From assembly GCA_020629615.1 (NCBI GenBank), contig JAHDCZ010000016.1, positions 1-41,654 of the forward strand: 41,654 bases of DNA, given 5' to 3'. The notes below the pieces were generated by a model. The model was given only the letters and a program-made list of their open reading frames with translations, did no database searches and was not told the DNA's origin. This stretch comes from Saprospiraceae bacterium. GTDB lineage: Bacteria > Bacteroidota > Bacteroidia > Chitinophagales > Saprospiraceae. The number at the start of each line of letters is the position of its first letter. Position 1 is the first letter of the stretch. Below are positions 7,734 to 15,721 of the stretch, one piece after another. The position numbers were made by a program, and so were the translations under genes.

Positions 7734-8693
7734 ATGAAAATCAAATTCCTCTCTTTGCTTTTGTTGTTGACTTTTACATTCGGCTACAGCCAAAATTATA
7801 GTGCTATAGACCAACATGCGATTGCTGTGAAATATACCAAAGATTATAAGAAAGCAACCCAGGATTTAATCGCTCCATATACTGATGAAACTTCCAAGGC
7901 TCGGGCGATATTCACTTGGATCGCAGAAAACATTTCTTATGATACCAAAATGAGGGATCGCTTTAAGAAAGAGGGAAAAAAAGGGTATACCAAATATCAA
8001 TATCGAAATGAAGCAGAGAAGAAACAAAAAGAGAAAGAACATCAAGATGGATTGGTCAAAAAAGTACTGAAAAGGAAAAAAGGAGTATGTCAAGATTATG
8101 CACTTTTATATCGCTCAATGTGTGAAGAGGCCGGACTAGAATGTCAATTTGTAACTGGTTTTGGGCGGTTTTCACCGAATAATATTGGAAAGGAACATAA
8201 AGGGTCCAATCATGCATGGAATGCCGTCAAGATTGATGGGAAATGGGAGTTAATGGATGTAACGTGGTCCACTGGAATGGGCGCAGACGAGGATTACGGA
8301 AATGGTTTTTTTATGGTAAAGCCGGAGGCATTCATTATGTCTCATCGACCAGATGATGATCAATGGCAATTGCTTGAAAAACCACTGAGTATCAAAGAAT
8401 TTGCGGATCAAGCTTTTCCTTATTTTGGTTTCATAAAATACAATGCACGATCTTTTGAACCAAGTAGCGGTAAGGTTTTGAGTAAAGGAAAAGTTACCAT
8501 TGATCTTGATATCGAGCCAGGGCAGCAGCTTTATCTTATCCGTAAAAAAACACCTCTAAAATTGAAGGCAGTACAGGAAGGAACGAAATATACCTTTGAT
8601 CTTTCTCAAAAGTCTCTTCGTGGGAATATTATTATTGGTGTCAGTAGTGGACGAAGTATTCAGCCCGTGGTGGGATTTAAGGTGAAGGCCTAG
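7734..8693 (+). CDS. Secreted transglutaminase-like domain protein
   Basis: 319 aa with a signal peptide (MKIKFLSLLLLLTFTFGYSQ). The transglutaminase/protease-like core carries the triad: Cys in KGVCQDYALLYRSMCEEAG (about residue 119), His in NHAWNAVKIDGKWELM, and Asp in MDVTW. A C-terminal domain of about 90 residues follows. Such proteins in Bacteroidota are periplasmic or surface cysteine enzymes acting on peptides or protein cross-links; the substrate is unknown. The gene is directly downstream of the YihY gene and converges on ubiX with a 4-nt overlap of the ends. Confidence 0.85.
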   Translation: MKIKFLSLLLLLTFTFGYSQNYSAIDQHAIAVKYTKDYKKATQDLIAPYTDETSKARAIFTWIAENISYDTKMRDRFKKEGKKGYTKYQYRNEAEKKQKEKEHQDGLVKKVLKRKKGVCQDYALLYRSMCEEAGLECQFVTGFGRFSPNNIGKEHKGSNHAWNAVKIDGKWELMDVTWSTGMGADEDYGNGFFMVKPEAFIMSHRPDDDQWQLLEKPLSIKEFADQAFPYFGFIKYNARSFEPSSGKVLSKGKVTIDLDIEPGQQLYLIRKKTPLKLKAVQEGTKYTFDLSQKSLRGNIIIGVSSGRSIQPVVGFKVKA

Positions 8694-9250
8694 CCGTCCC
8701 CCCAGCGAAAAGATGAAACATCCAAATCAGCGAGATCAAGCACGCGATGTACCACTGTTTCTGCCAATTGTTCTAAGGTTTTTGGATTGGAATAAAAAGA
8801 AGGGCTGGCAGGACAAATGATTCCTCCTGCTTCTGTAATAGTCGTCATATTTCGTAAATGGATTAGATTAAACGGAGCCTCGCGTGGCACAACAATGAGT
8901 CTTCGACGTTCCTTGAGAATAACATCTGCAGCTCTTGTCATTAAATCATCTGAAATCCCTGAAGCAATTCGTCCAACGATTCCCATGGAGCAGGGACAAA
9001 TGATCATGGTATCGTACTTTGCTGATCCAGATGCAAAACCTGCATTGAAATCTCGTTTTCCATAAAACTCAAAAGGCCAATCTTCTTTTTTGAATTCTCC
9101 AATTTCTAATTCCCAATTGACAATCGCATTTTCGGACATGACAATACCGACTTTCAGTTGTTCTTTAGGAAAATTTTGCAATTGTTCCATTAGAAGTTTT
9201 GCGTACAGCGCTCCTGAAGAACCACCAATTCCAAGAACAATTTTTCTCAT
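8690..9250 (-). CDS. ubiX: Flavin prenyltransferase UbiX
   Basis: 186 aa, the full length of UbiX, which prenylates FMN with dimethylallyl phosphate to make the cofactor of UbiD decarboxylases. The flavin-binding N-terminus (GIGGSSGALYAKLLMEQL), the CPCSMGIVGRIASGISDDLMTRAADV segment and the RRRLIVVPREAPFNLIHLRNM / GGIICPASPSFY segments are characteristic. No ubiD lies in this window, so the client enzyme is encoded elsewhere. The folC gene lies upstream on the same strand with a 54-nt gap. Confidence 0.94.
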   Translation of the reverse strand: MRKIVLGIGGSSGALYAKLLMEQLQNFPKEQLKVGIVMSENAIVNWELEIGEFKKEDWPFEFYGKRDFNAGFASGSAKYDTMIICPCSMGIVGRIASGISDDLMTRAADVILKERRRLIVVPREAPFNLIHLRNMTTITEAGGIICPASPSFYSNPKTLEQLAETVVHRVLDLADLDVSSFRWGDG

Positions 9251-9304
9251 AATCCTAATTGTATGAATGTGTTTTTTATCTTAACAAATACAAAATTAAT
9301 AAGT

Positions 9305-10570
9305 TTAAGTCAAGGCTTCAGCGGCCACAAAAATACTTCCTAAGACAAAGACTGCATCTTTAGTTTTGGCACTTCGTTTCGCCGCTGCCAATGCTCGTTT
9401 TACCGATCTATATGTTTTTCCGTCCAGCTGAAACTGTTGGGCTTTTTCTTTTAATTTTTCTTTGGGAAGTGCCCTGGGGATATTGGCTTGTACAAAGTAA
9501 TATTTGGCTTCTACTGGGAAATATCCGAGGATGTTATCGAGTGATTTGTCATTAACAAAACCCAGAATGATATGCAATTTTTTGATCTCTAGTTGGCTTA
9601 TTTCTGAAAAGATTTTTTGAAGCCCTCCTTCGTTGTGAGCACTATCGACCACGATGAGTGGTTTTTTTGAAAGCACTTGCCAGCGACCCTGATATTTTGT
9701 ATTGCTATTAAGATTTCTTAAGCCGTTTTTAATTTCCGTTTTGGAAGTTGGACGTATTTTATTTTGCTTTTCCAAAAGTTTAATACCTGCCAATGCGGTC
9801 ATGGTGTTGTTTGTCTGAAAAGGTCCAGGCGGGATCAAGCTTTCAGGTAGATTAATTTGATCAGAATAGTAGATCTCTTTTTCTTTTAATCGAATCATCT
9901 TTTGAGCATAAAAGACTTTAGCATTCACTTGAGAAGCTTTTTTCTTGAAAACGGGTAGGGATAATTTTTGGCTTTCGCCAATGAGAACAGGTTTGTTTTT
10001 TTTGATGATTCCCGCTTTTTCATAAGCAATTTTAGGAATGGTGTCTCCCAACATCGATTGATGATCCAAACTTATATTTGTGATGATGGAGAGTAGTGGA
10101 TCTATTATGTTGGTGCTATCCAAACGTCCACCGAGTCCCGTTTCAATCACGGCAATATCCACATTTTGCCTTGCAAAGTAATCAAAGGCCATGGCAACAG
10201 TGATTTCAAAGAATGATGCCTTTATATCGTTTAAATAAGGGAGTATACCTTGAACAAATTTTACGACATCATTTTTACTAATGTATTGTCCATTAATTTT
10301 AATACGTTCTCTGAAATCTAGGTAATGAGGACTCGTGTATACTCCGACGCATAATCCCTTTTCTTGGAGAATGGAAGCCATGATATGTGCTGTGGTTCCC
10401 TTTCCATTTGTTCCTGCTATGTGTATACATGACAAAGATTTTTCTGGATTTCCCAAAATTTTGACCAGCGCACGAATGTTTTTGAGATTTTTCTTAAAAG
10501 CGGGAGCTCCTTGTCTTTGGTACATGGGTAATTGAGTGTAAAGAAACTGCAGGCACTCTTGATATCTCAT
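9305..10570 (-). CDS. folC: Dihydrofolate synthase / folylpolyglutamate synthase
   Basis: 421 aa. A Mur-ligase-type enzyme that adds glutamate to dihydropteroate and to folates using ATP. The P-loop lies in HIAGTNGKGTTAHIMASILQ (about residues 50-69), followed by the folate-binding YTSPHYLDFRERI, the DIAVIETGLGGRLDSTN motif and ISLDHQSMLGDTIPKIAYEKAGIIK. The C-terminal domain has VVDSAHNEGG and LGFVNDKS. An internal segment encoding LIGESQK (9965-9987) contains a copy of the TTTC-loop hairpin repeat. Confidence 0.94.
   Translation of the reverse strand: MRYQECLQFLYTQLPMYQRQGAPAFKKNLKNIRALVKILGNPEKSLSCIHIAGTNGKGTTAHIMASILQEKGLCVGVYTSPHYLDFRERIKINGQYISKNDVVKFVQGILPYLNDIKASFFEITVAMAFDYFARQNVDIAVIETGLGGRLDSTNIIDPLLSIITNISLDHQSMLGDTIPKIAYEKAGIIKKNKPVLIGESQKLSLPVFKKKASQVNAKVFYAQKMIRLKEKEIYYSDQINLPESLIPPGPFQTNNTMTALAGIKLLEKQNKIRPTSKTEIKNGLRNLNSNTKYQGRWQVLSKKPLIVVDSAHNEGGLQKIFSEISQLEIKKLHIILGFVNDKSLDNILGYFPVEAKYYFVQANIPRALPKEKLKEKAQQFQLDGKTYRSVKRALAAAKRSAKTKDAVFVLGSIFVAAEALT
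9965..9987 (+). repeat. TTTC-loop hairpin repeat inside folC, copy 2
   Basis: TTGGC (9968-9972), loop TTTC, GCCAA (9977-9981), then TGAGAA. It is nearly the same as 5574-5596, but with a compensated G-C/C-G stem swap. It lies in the folC coding sequence on the antisense strand, so the folC mRNA carries the GAAA-tetraloop version. The match could be chance within coding DNA, but its length argues for a real family member. Confidence 0.45.
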
Positions 10571-10592
10571 GATTATAATTGTAAACTGATAT

Positions 10593-10615
10593 ATTCGGGC
10601 TTGACCCGCATAAAG
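10593..10615 (+). repeat. CTTGA-loop hairpin repeat, copy 3
   Basis: CGGG-CTTGA-CCCG in the same frame of flanks (ATT before, ATAAA after) as the copies at 142-162 and 24669-24690. Compared with them it has a C-to-G and a matching G-to-C change on opposite sides of the stem, plus one flank change. Confidence 0.5.
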
Positions 10616-10791
10616 AAAGTCAAATGATTCATTATTTATACGCTAAAATGTTAATATCTAGTTTAAAGATCAATGGATTTGCGGAAATAATAACTAAAAA
10701 AGTATCTTTTTTATCAATCCACGTCACATATATTGTATGACACGAAATTTGGGACTTTTAGCCAAGACTTATATTCCGATTTCAGGGATTT

Positions 10792-10839
10792 GCCCTATAA
10801 ATAATAGCTTGATTCGGCGAAAGCCAAAACTTATAGGGC
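10792..10839 (+). repeat. Nested inverted repeat with GAAA tetraloop hairpin
   Basis: Outer 9-bp perfect arms (10792-10800 and 10831-10839) enclose a TTTC/GAAA-family hairpin, copy 3 (GGC-GAAA-GCC, 10816-10825, with TTCGGC and GCCAAA flanks). It lies about 75 nt upstream of the OmpA start codon and could be in its 5' leader. It could be a leader RNA structure, an operator or a mobile palindromic element. Confidence 0.6.
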
Positions 10840-10912
10840 TGTATCTCTTCCATACTTCTATAATATTTGGTATATTAATTCAATTATTTTCTAATAAAAA
10901 CCAACTAGAGTT

Positions 10913-11734
10913 ATGAGACAATTCTTTATTATACTCGTTCTCTTGATATGGTTTCTACTAGGCTGGTGCTATTATCAAAACACCTTAAGTTGCTGTGCTG
11001 TTGCCGAAACCTCCGAAGCCGTCGAAGCGGTGGAAGAAAAACCGGTTGTCGCAGCTGTTGTTGAAAAGTCGCGCCCACTCCTCTATGCATGGTCTGCTGA
11101 AAAGTCGATTTATGGCGATGGATGGAATGCCTATCGAGATTCTATAGTTCGAGGACATAACGAGAATAATCGACTTCAGATTACAGGGTATTACCGATCA
11201 GATGAAGTCAATAACACCACATTTGAAAATTTAGGTTTGGCAAGGGCTAATGATGTGAGCAAACAATTTGCAGGTAAAATTGATTCTGCCAATATCAGCT
11301 TGATGGGTAAGTTAACTGATGAACTGGATGGTCAACGAACCACAAAATTCGAATCTGCAGATTTCAGATATTTGGTCAATTCTGCCAATGTTAAAGAAGT
11401 GGACGACAAAGCCTTGATTTATTTTCCTTACAATTCTACAAGAAAGCGAAATGCTGCGGATGTAGAATCGTATCTGGACGATGTGGCTGAGAGAGTCAAA
11501 AAATCTGGTGAAAGCGTAAGGCTAGTCGGTCATACCGATTCATTGGGTGATAATGCTTCAAACCAACGATTGGGATTAATGCGTGCTAATGTGATTAAAG
11601 AGTATTTGATGAGCAAAGGAGTAACGGCTTCAAAAATTTCTACTAGTTCTAAAGGAGAAATGCAACCAATCGATAACAATAATACAAATGCAGGTCGTGC
11701 TAAAAATAGACGAACTGAACTTTTCATCAACTAA
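10913..11734 (+). CDS. OmpA family protein with degenerate second OmpA-like half
   Basis: 273 aa. Residues 4-20 are a membrane anchor or signal sequence. An Ala/Glu/Val-rich linker follows. Residues 165-273 are a standard OmpA peptidoglycan-binding domain (IYFPYNSTRKR, LVGHTDSLGDNASNQRLGLMRA, GRAKNRRTEL), with Asp209 and Arg266/267 in the expected places. Residues about 56-140 (RLQITGYYRSDE, then LGLARANDVSKQFAGK) look like an older, decayed copy of the same fold without the NRR motif. The product probably sits in the periplasm bound to the wall. The gene is 13 nt upstream of the helix-hairpin-helix gene, so the two are very likely co-expressed. Confidence 0.88.
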   Translation: MRQFFIILVLLIWFLLGWCYYQNTLSCCAVAETSEAVEAVEEKPVVAAVVEKSRPLLYAWSAEKSIYGDGWNAYRDSIVRGHNENNRLQITGYYRSDEVNNTTFENLGLARANDVSKQFAGKIDSANISLMGKLTDELDGQRTTKFESADFRYLVNSANVKEVDDKALIYFPYNSTRKRNAADVESYLDDVAERVKKSGESVRLVGHTDSLGDNASNQRLGLMRANVIKEYLMSKGVTASKISTSSKGEMQPIDNNNTNAGRAKNRRTELFIN

Positions 11735-11747
11735 AAATTAACAAACA

Positions 11748-12719
11748 ATGGTACTCAATATATTAACAAATTTTTGCGACTGGTGGTGGTTAGCTTGGTT
11801 ACTACCTTTTCTACTTGGTCTTTTGTTGGGATGGTTATTGTGGGCGAGATATAAAGGAATGGTAGCTGAATTGGAAAGTGAGGTTTCTCGGCTCAAAGCA
11901 CGGATTAAAGATCTTGAAGATCAATTGGCAAAATGTAAAGCTGGAAGAGCCGAATTGGAAAGTGATATTGCGCGTTTAAAAGGACAGCTAAGAGAAATGG
12001 AATTGGCAGCTAGAGCCTCAGCCAAAGTTTCGACTCCATCTGTGAGTGCAGCTAGTTCTTTTGTAGCAACCCCTACTCCAGATCCAACACCAGCTCCAGC
12101 GCCTCAAAAAAGTAGCGTCTCAGCAGACAAGTTTGCAGCTTTGAAAGCAGATAATCTTCAGGTTGTGGAAGGAATTGGTCCTAAAATGGAGTCAGTATTA
12201 AAAGATAATGGAGTCAATACATGGTCTTCCTTGGCCTCCAAATCTTCGGATGATGTCAAAGGGATATTAGGAAAATATGGAGACAAGTATAGAATCATCG
12301 ATCCTACCACTTGGCCTAGTCAAGCCAAATTGGCAAGAGATGGCAAATGGGATGAGTTGATTGATGTTCAGAAAAATTTGGATACCGGAAGGTCGGACAA
12401 AGCAACGGGCTTAACAGATTCCAAAGTAGAAAAGATCATGATCAAATTGGGCATTTTAAAGCGATGGAAGGAAAATGATCTCAAGGCGGTAGAAGGGATT
12501 GGCCCTAAAATTGCTGGTTTGTTGAACGCGGACGGGATCACCACTTGGAGAGCACTGTCGGAAACCAGTGTTGAAAGAATCCAAGGTATTTTGAATGCTG
12601 CTGGAAAGCGATATCAACTCGCGGACCCAACAACCTGGCCTAAGCAGGCAGGAATGGCTGCCGATGGAAAATGGGATGAGCTAAGTGCCTATCAGGATGA
12701 ATTGAACGGCGGAAGATAA
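11748..12719 (+). CDS. Membrane-anchored coiled-coil protein with two helix-hairpin-helix repeats
   Basis: 323 aa. Trp-rich membrane helix (about 11-33, with WWWLAWLLPFLLGLLLGWLLW), coiled coil (about 37-90), Pro/Ala/Thr linker (about 95-122), then two homologous units of about 79 residues (137-215 and 245-323). Each unit starts with (V/A)VEGIGPK, a helix-hairpin-helix-like turn similar to DUF4332-type domains, and ends with DPTTWP.QA..A.DGKWDEL. Such hairpins often bind nucleic acid, but a membrane-anchored copy next to an OmpA protein may have another role. Its partner is the upstream OmpA protein. A strong terminator follows at 12820. Confidence 0.8.
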   Translation: MVLNILTNFCDWWWLAWLLPFLLGLLLGWLLWARYKGMVAELESEVSRLKARIKDLEDQLAKCKAGRAELESDIARLKGQLREMELAARASAKVSTPSVSAASSFVATPTPDPTPAPAPQKSSVSADKFAALKADNLQVVEGIGPKMESVLKDNGVNTWSSLASKSSDDVKGILGKYGDKYRIIDPTTWPSQAKLARDGKWDELIDVQKNLDTGRSDKATGLTDSKVEKIMIKLGILKRWKENDLKAVEGIGPKIAGLLNADGITTWRALSETSVERIQGILNAAGKRYQLADPTTWPKQAGMAADGKWDELSAYQDELNGGR

Positions 12720-12819
12720 TTCTGAAGCCATGCAAGATTAAAATAAGGAGAGTCTAGGACCTTTACTCTACTAAGTCCTGGGTTAAAATGATGATACTCT
12801 TATTTTAGATGAATTTATT

Positions 12820-12858
12820 GAAGAGATGCCTCGTGAGGGGTGTCTCTTCTTTATTTTT
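12820..12858 (+). terminator. Intrinsic terminator after OmpA/HhH operon
   Basis: Stem GAAGAGATGCCTC (12820-12832), loop GTGA, and GGGGTGTCTCTTC (12837-12849): 13 pairs including G-T wobbles, followed by a T-rich run (TTTATTTTT). It lies 100 nt after the helix-hairpin-helix gene and shortly before the convergent pseudouridine synthase stop. A weaker stem (CTAGGAC with GTCCTGG, 12754-12781) precedes it. Confidence 0.85.
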
Positions 12859-12876
12859 GCAAATCTTCGAAGTTAC

Positions 12877-13461
12877 TCAAATAAACCCCTCGCCCAAATG
12901 CTCCAACTCCTCAAATTCCCCTGACTTTAATCCGTCCAATTGGATAGATCCTATTCTTACTCGAATCAGTCGAAGTGTGGGAAAACCAACAGCCGCTGTC
13001 ATTTTGCGGACTTGTCGATTTTTACCTTCAGAAATTATAATAGAAATCCATGACGTCGGACCATGACGATCATCACGGATTCGTTTTGTCCGAGGAGGGA
13101 AGTCGGGTGCTGGCATAAGTTTGAAGGCTTTACACGGCAAAGTCATATACTTCGTTCCGTTAATTCCAATTTCTACACCCGTTTGCATTTTTTCAATGGC
13201 TTCATCAGTAATGATACCATCCACCATGACATAATACTCTTTTTCAACCTTTTTGCTCGTTACAAAATTACTGACTTTACCATCAGTTGTTAGGAGTAAC
13301 AAGCCTTCGGAATCTTCATCCAAACGACCAATTGCCATGGTGCCTTCAGGAAAATCATGAAGCTCTCCAAGTAAATGTTTGTTCTTTTTTCGACCGTTAT
13401 AAATGAATTGAGTTAAAAAACGAACAGGTTTATGGATCTTAAAGTGTCGATGGGTTTTCAT
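12877..13461 (-). CDS. rluE: 23S rRNA pseudouridine synthase, RluE/RsuA family
   Basis: 194 aa, lacking the N-terminal S4 domain, as RluE does. It isomerises uridine in rRNA. The catalytic Asp lies in the motif GRLDEDSEGLLLLTTDG (about residues 45-61), followed by KKVEKEYYVMVDG and the RsuA-family C-terminal motif SEGKNRQVRKMTAAVGFPTLRLIRVRIG. The exact target uridine cannot be decided from sequence alone, and RluE is the closest named group by architecture. It is convergent with the OmpA operon; the VWA-type gene lies 15 nt upstream on the same strand. Confidence 0.85.
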   Translation of the reverse strand: MKTHRHFKIHKPVRFLTQFIYNGRKKNKHLLGELHDFPEGTMAIGRLDEDSEGLLLLTTDGKVSNFVTSKKVEKEYYVMVDGIITDEAIEKMQTGVEIGINGTKYMTLPCKAFKLMPAPDFPPRTKRIRDDRHGPTSWISIIISEGKNRQVRKMTAAVGFPTLRLIRVRIGSIQLDGLKSGEFEELEHLGEGFI

Positions 13462-13476
13462 TTTGATTTGAATGGC

Positions 13477-15579
13477 TTAATAGCTTCCATTGTATCTTCG
13501 GATAAACCATTCTAGGCAAAGCATCGTCATCAAAGCAAAAAACAACCATTTTAAATTTAACACTGACTGTGTTTTGGTTGTACTGTAGATGACGGGTTTT
13601 ATGGATTCATTATTCACTAAATCAGCTTGTAACTGATCCAAATTTGAAGGGTGATGCATTGTACCTCCATATTTTTCTGAAAGGCTGTTCAAAACATCAT
13701 GTCTAGCCGTCAAATCATACAATTCTAGTTCGATAGTTTTAACACTGAATCTTCCTTGATCTTTTAATTCAATTCCACCAGAATTCACATTCGCTTTAAA
13801 GCGATAAGAACCCTCTTTGAAAAAGCCTGGATTTAGGACATAGTAATTATCCTTTCGAGAAAAAGTATATTTAAATTCTTTATTATTTCCATCAAAAATG
13901 CTCACGAATACATCCGGGGTATTGATTGATTCATAAGTATTATTGAAGAGCTGGGCTTCAAGATAAACCGCCTCATTTTCTTTATATACTTTTTTACTTG
14001 AGGCGACTCGAAATTTACGCTTATCCTCTTTGATGGATGTATACTGGATGGTTTTATCAATCACATAATTGGTCAATTCATGATTACCATTTTCTAAAAA
14101 GTCGTATAGCCTCCATTTCCAAATTCCTTCCGCTGCCAAGACAGTCGTCTTAATGCCATTGATCTCACTAAAACTCAGAAGGGGATATTCCGTATTGATT
14201 TTCTTAATTCTTTGATATAAAAACACCTTCGTTGCTGGACCAGCCACAAAATCTCCAAAAGGAGCCGTTAAAGGCGAAAAGTTTTTTAATCCGCTCAGTA
14301 GATCATTATCCAAAGTAAAGAGGCTAAAATTGGGATCAACATTCCCTTGAACATCATTGTTTTGAATACTATTTCCTTTAATTTCAACATTGTCTTGTAC
14401 CTGATTGAATTTGGGTAAATTCATCTTGGCCCCGACCACAAACATTCGAGGGGTTTTCTTTCGATTCAGTGCTTGTAATGCAAGATCGATGCTATGATCT
14501 TGGCTCGGTAAGTCATGAAACAAGACTAGGTTATAATCATTCCAAGTCGCTTCTTTTTTACCGGCGTAGATCACATCCAGTTCGTAATTTTTATTATTTC
14601 CGAGTACAGTTTTGAAAGCGGCGATATCTGGATGAGGAGCATTGGCAAAGAGTAATATTTTTTGCCGCGCATCAAGAACTTCAATGAAGAAGTTTTTACG
14701 ATTATTCGTTTCGCTAATCTCTCCAGAAATCGGACTCAGGGTGACCAAATATTTGTTCACTCCACTGTGATTGGCATCGAGTATGTATTCTTTAGTTGTA
14801 AAAAAATCATTAGACTTAATTGATATATTGTCAGTTTTTAATTTAGCCCTCTTTCCTTCAGCATCAATTCTATAAACATTCAACTGACTCGCGACACCGG
14901 TACAGTTCTGTGCCTGAATGTCGATTTGTACCGAAAATTGATCACCTAAATAGGCAATTTTATTCGCAAAGATGTTTTTGATATATAAATCTTTTTGTCT
15001 TGTGGTATCTCCAAGTGCAATGGTATAAAGTGGCGCTTTTAAAGAAGGAGCGCTGTACAAAGGATTACTTCCTTCATTGAAAATACCATCACTGGATAAA
15101 ATGATAGCTCCGATATTTTGGTCACCATAATTTTCTTCTACATAATTGAGCGCCTCGGAAATATTGGTCACTTGATACGATAAACTATCGCTATTCGATT
15201 CCACTACTTCATCGCCAAATTTCAATTTCTTTAACTCGTATTTTTCAGCAACAGCTGTTAATAAATTATTTTTTGCCGTTTTAAAGGAATTAATTTCCAC
15301 TTCCGAACTATTATAAGTTACAGATTCAGAGGCATCTTCAAGAAAAAGGATAAAGGGGTCTTTGCTCGTGTTCTCCAAACTTTTAATAAAAGGAGAGAGT
15401 AAAAGAATACATATAGCACTGACGCTCAAAAATCTTAGAATGCCCAGTAGGATATGGAGGTAGGGGTGTGCTTCTTTGAAACGAGTACTTTTGAAGTACA
15501 AAAACAAAGCATATAATAACCCTGCCAAAAGACACAATCCGATGAACCAAGTAGGGTGTTGAAAATGTATACCTTCCAA
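13477..15579 (-). CDS. VWA-domain membrane protein of unknown function
   Basis: 700 aa. Two N-terminal membrane helices (about 11-30 and 42-62) are followed by a periplasmic VWA-like domain. The DASES sequence (about residue 82) fits the DxSxS metal-site motif, and IILSSDGIFNEGSNP (about 160) is the usual aspartate loop. Then come beta-rich segments, an amidotransferase-like region (ILLFANAPHPDIAAFKTVL and YNLVLFHDLPSQDHS), more beta structure and a C-terminal membrane helix ending EWFIRRYNGSY. This resembles the BatA/aerotolerance-like and glutamine-amidotransferase-like membrane proteins of Bacteroidota; no enzymatic role is proven. The start is ATG at 15579, with a 142-nt divergent gap to the next gene. 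Confidence 0.75.
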   Translation of the reverse strand: MEGIHFQHPTWFIGLCLLAGLLYALFLYFKSTRFKEAHPYLHILLGILRFLSVSAICILLLSPFIKSLENTSKDPFILFLEDASESVTYNSSEVEINSFKTAKNNLLTAVAEKYELKKLKFGDEVVESNSDSLSYQVTNISEALNYVEENYGDQNIGAIILSSDGIFNEGSNPLYSAPSLKAPLYTIALGDTTRQKDLYIKNIFANKIAYLGDQFSVQIDIQAQNCTGVASQLNVYRIDAEGKRAKLKTDNISIKSNDFFTTKEYILDANHSGVNKYLVTLSPISGEISETNNRKNFFIEVLDARQKILLFANAPHPDIAAFKTVLGNNKNYELDVIYAGKKEATWNDYNLVLFHDLPSQDHSIDLALQALNRKKTPRMFVVGAKMNLPKFNQVQDNVEIKGNSIQNNDVQGNVDPNFSLFTLDNDLLSGLKNFSPLTAPFGDFVAGPATKVFLYQRIKKINTEYPLLSFSEINGIKTTVLAAEGIWKWRLYDFLENGNHELTNYVIDKTIQYTSIKEDKRKFRVASSKKVYKENEAVYLEAQLFNNTYESINTPDVFVSIFDGNNKEFKYTFSRKDNYYVLNPGFFKEGSYRFKANVNSGGIELKDQGRFSVKTIELELYDLTARHDVLNSLSEKYGGTMHHPSNLDQLQADLVNNESIKPVIYSTTKTQSVLNLKWLFFALMTMLCLEWFIRRYNGSY

Positions 15580-15721
15580 AATTTAAAGTTTATTGGATGC
15601 AAAAATGTGAAAATATTATCAGATGCCGACTAGATAACGCTCATATTAAAGCTTTATTAATATTTTCGCAATTTAAACGCCTTAAAATCGTTTGCTAAAG
15701 GAAGATAAAAACCATTAATTT

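Larger units (their letters stand above)
10571..10912. promoter_or_regulatory. Divergent intergenic region with nested hairpins
   Basis: This 342-nt region lies between folC and the OmpA gene, which diverge. It holds a CTTGA-loop hairpin (10593-10615). It also holds a perfect 9-bp inverted repeat, GCCCTATAA (10792-10800) with TTATAGGGC (10831-10839), enclosing a GGC-GAAA-GCC hairpin (10816-10825). AGCCAAGACTTATA (near 10760) and AGCCAAAACTTATA (near 10822) form an imperfect direct repeat. Promoters for both genes must lie here, but no exact TAnnTTTG box could be placed. Confidence 0.6.
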
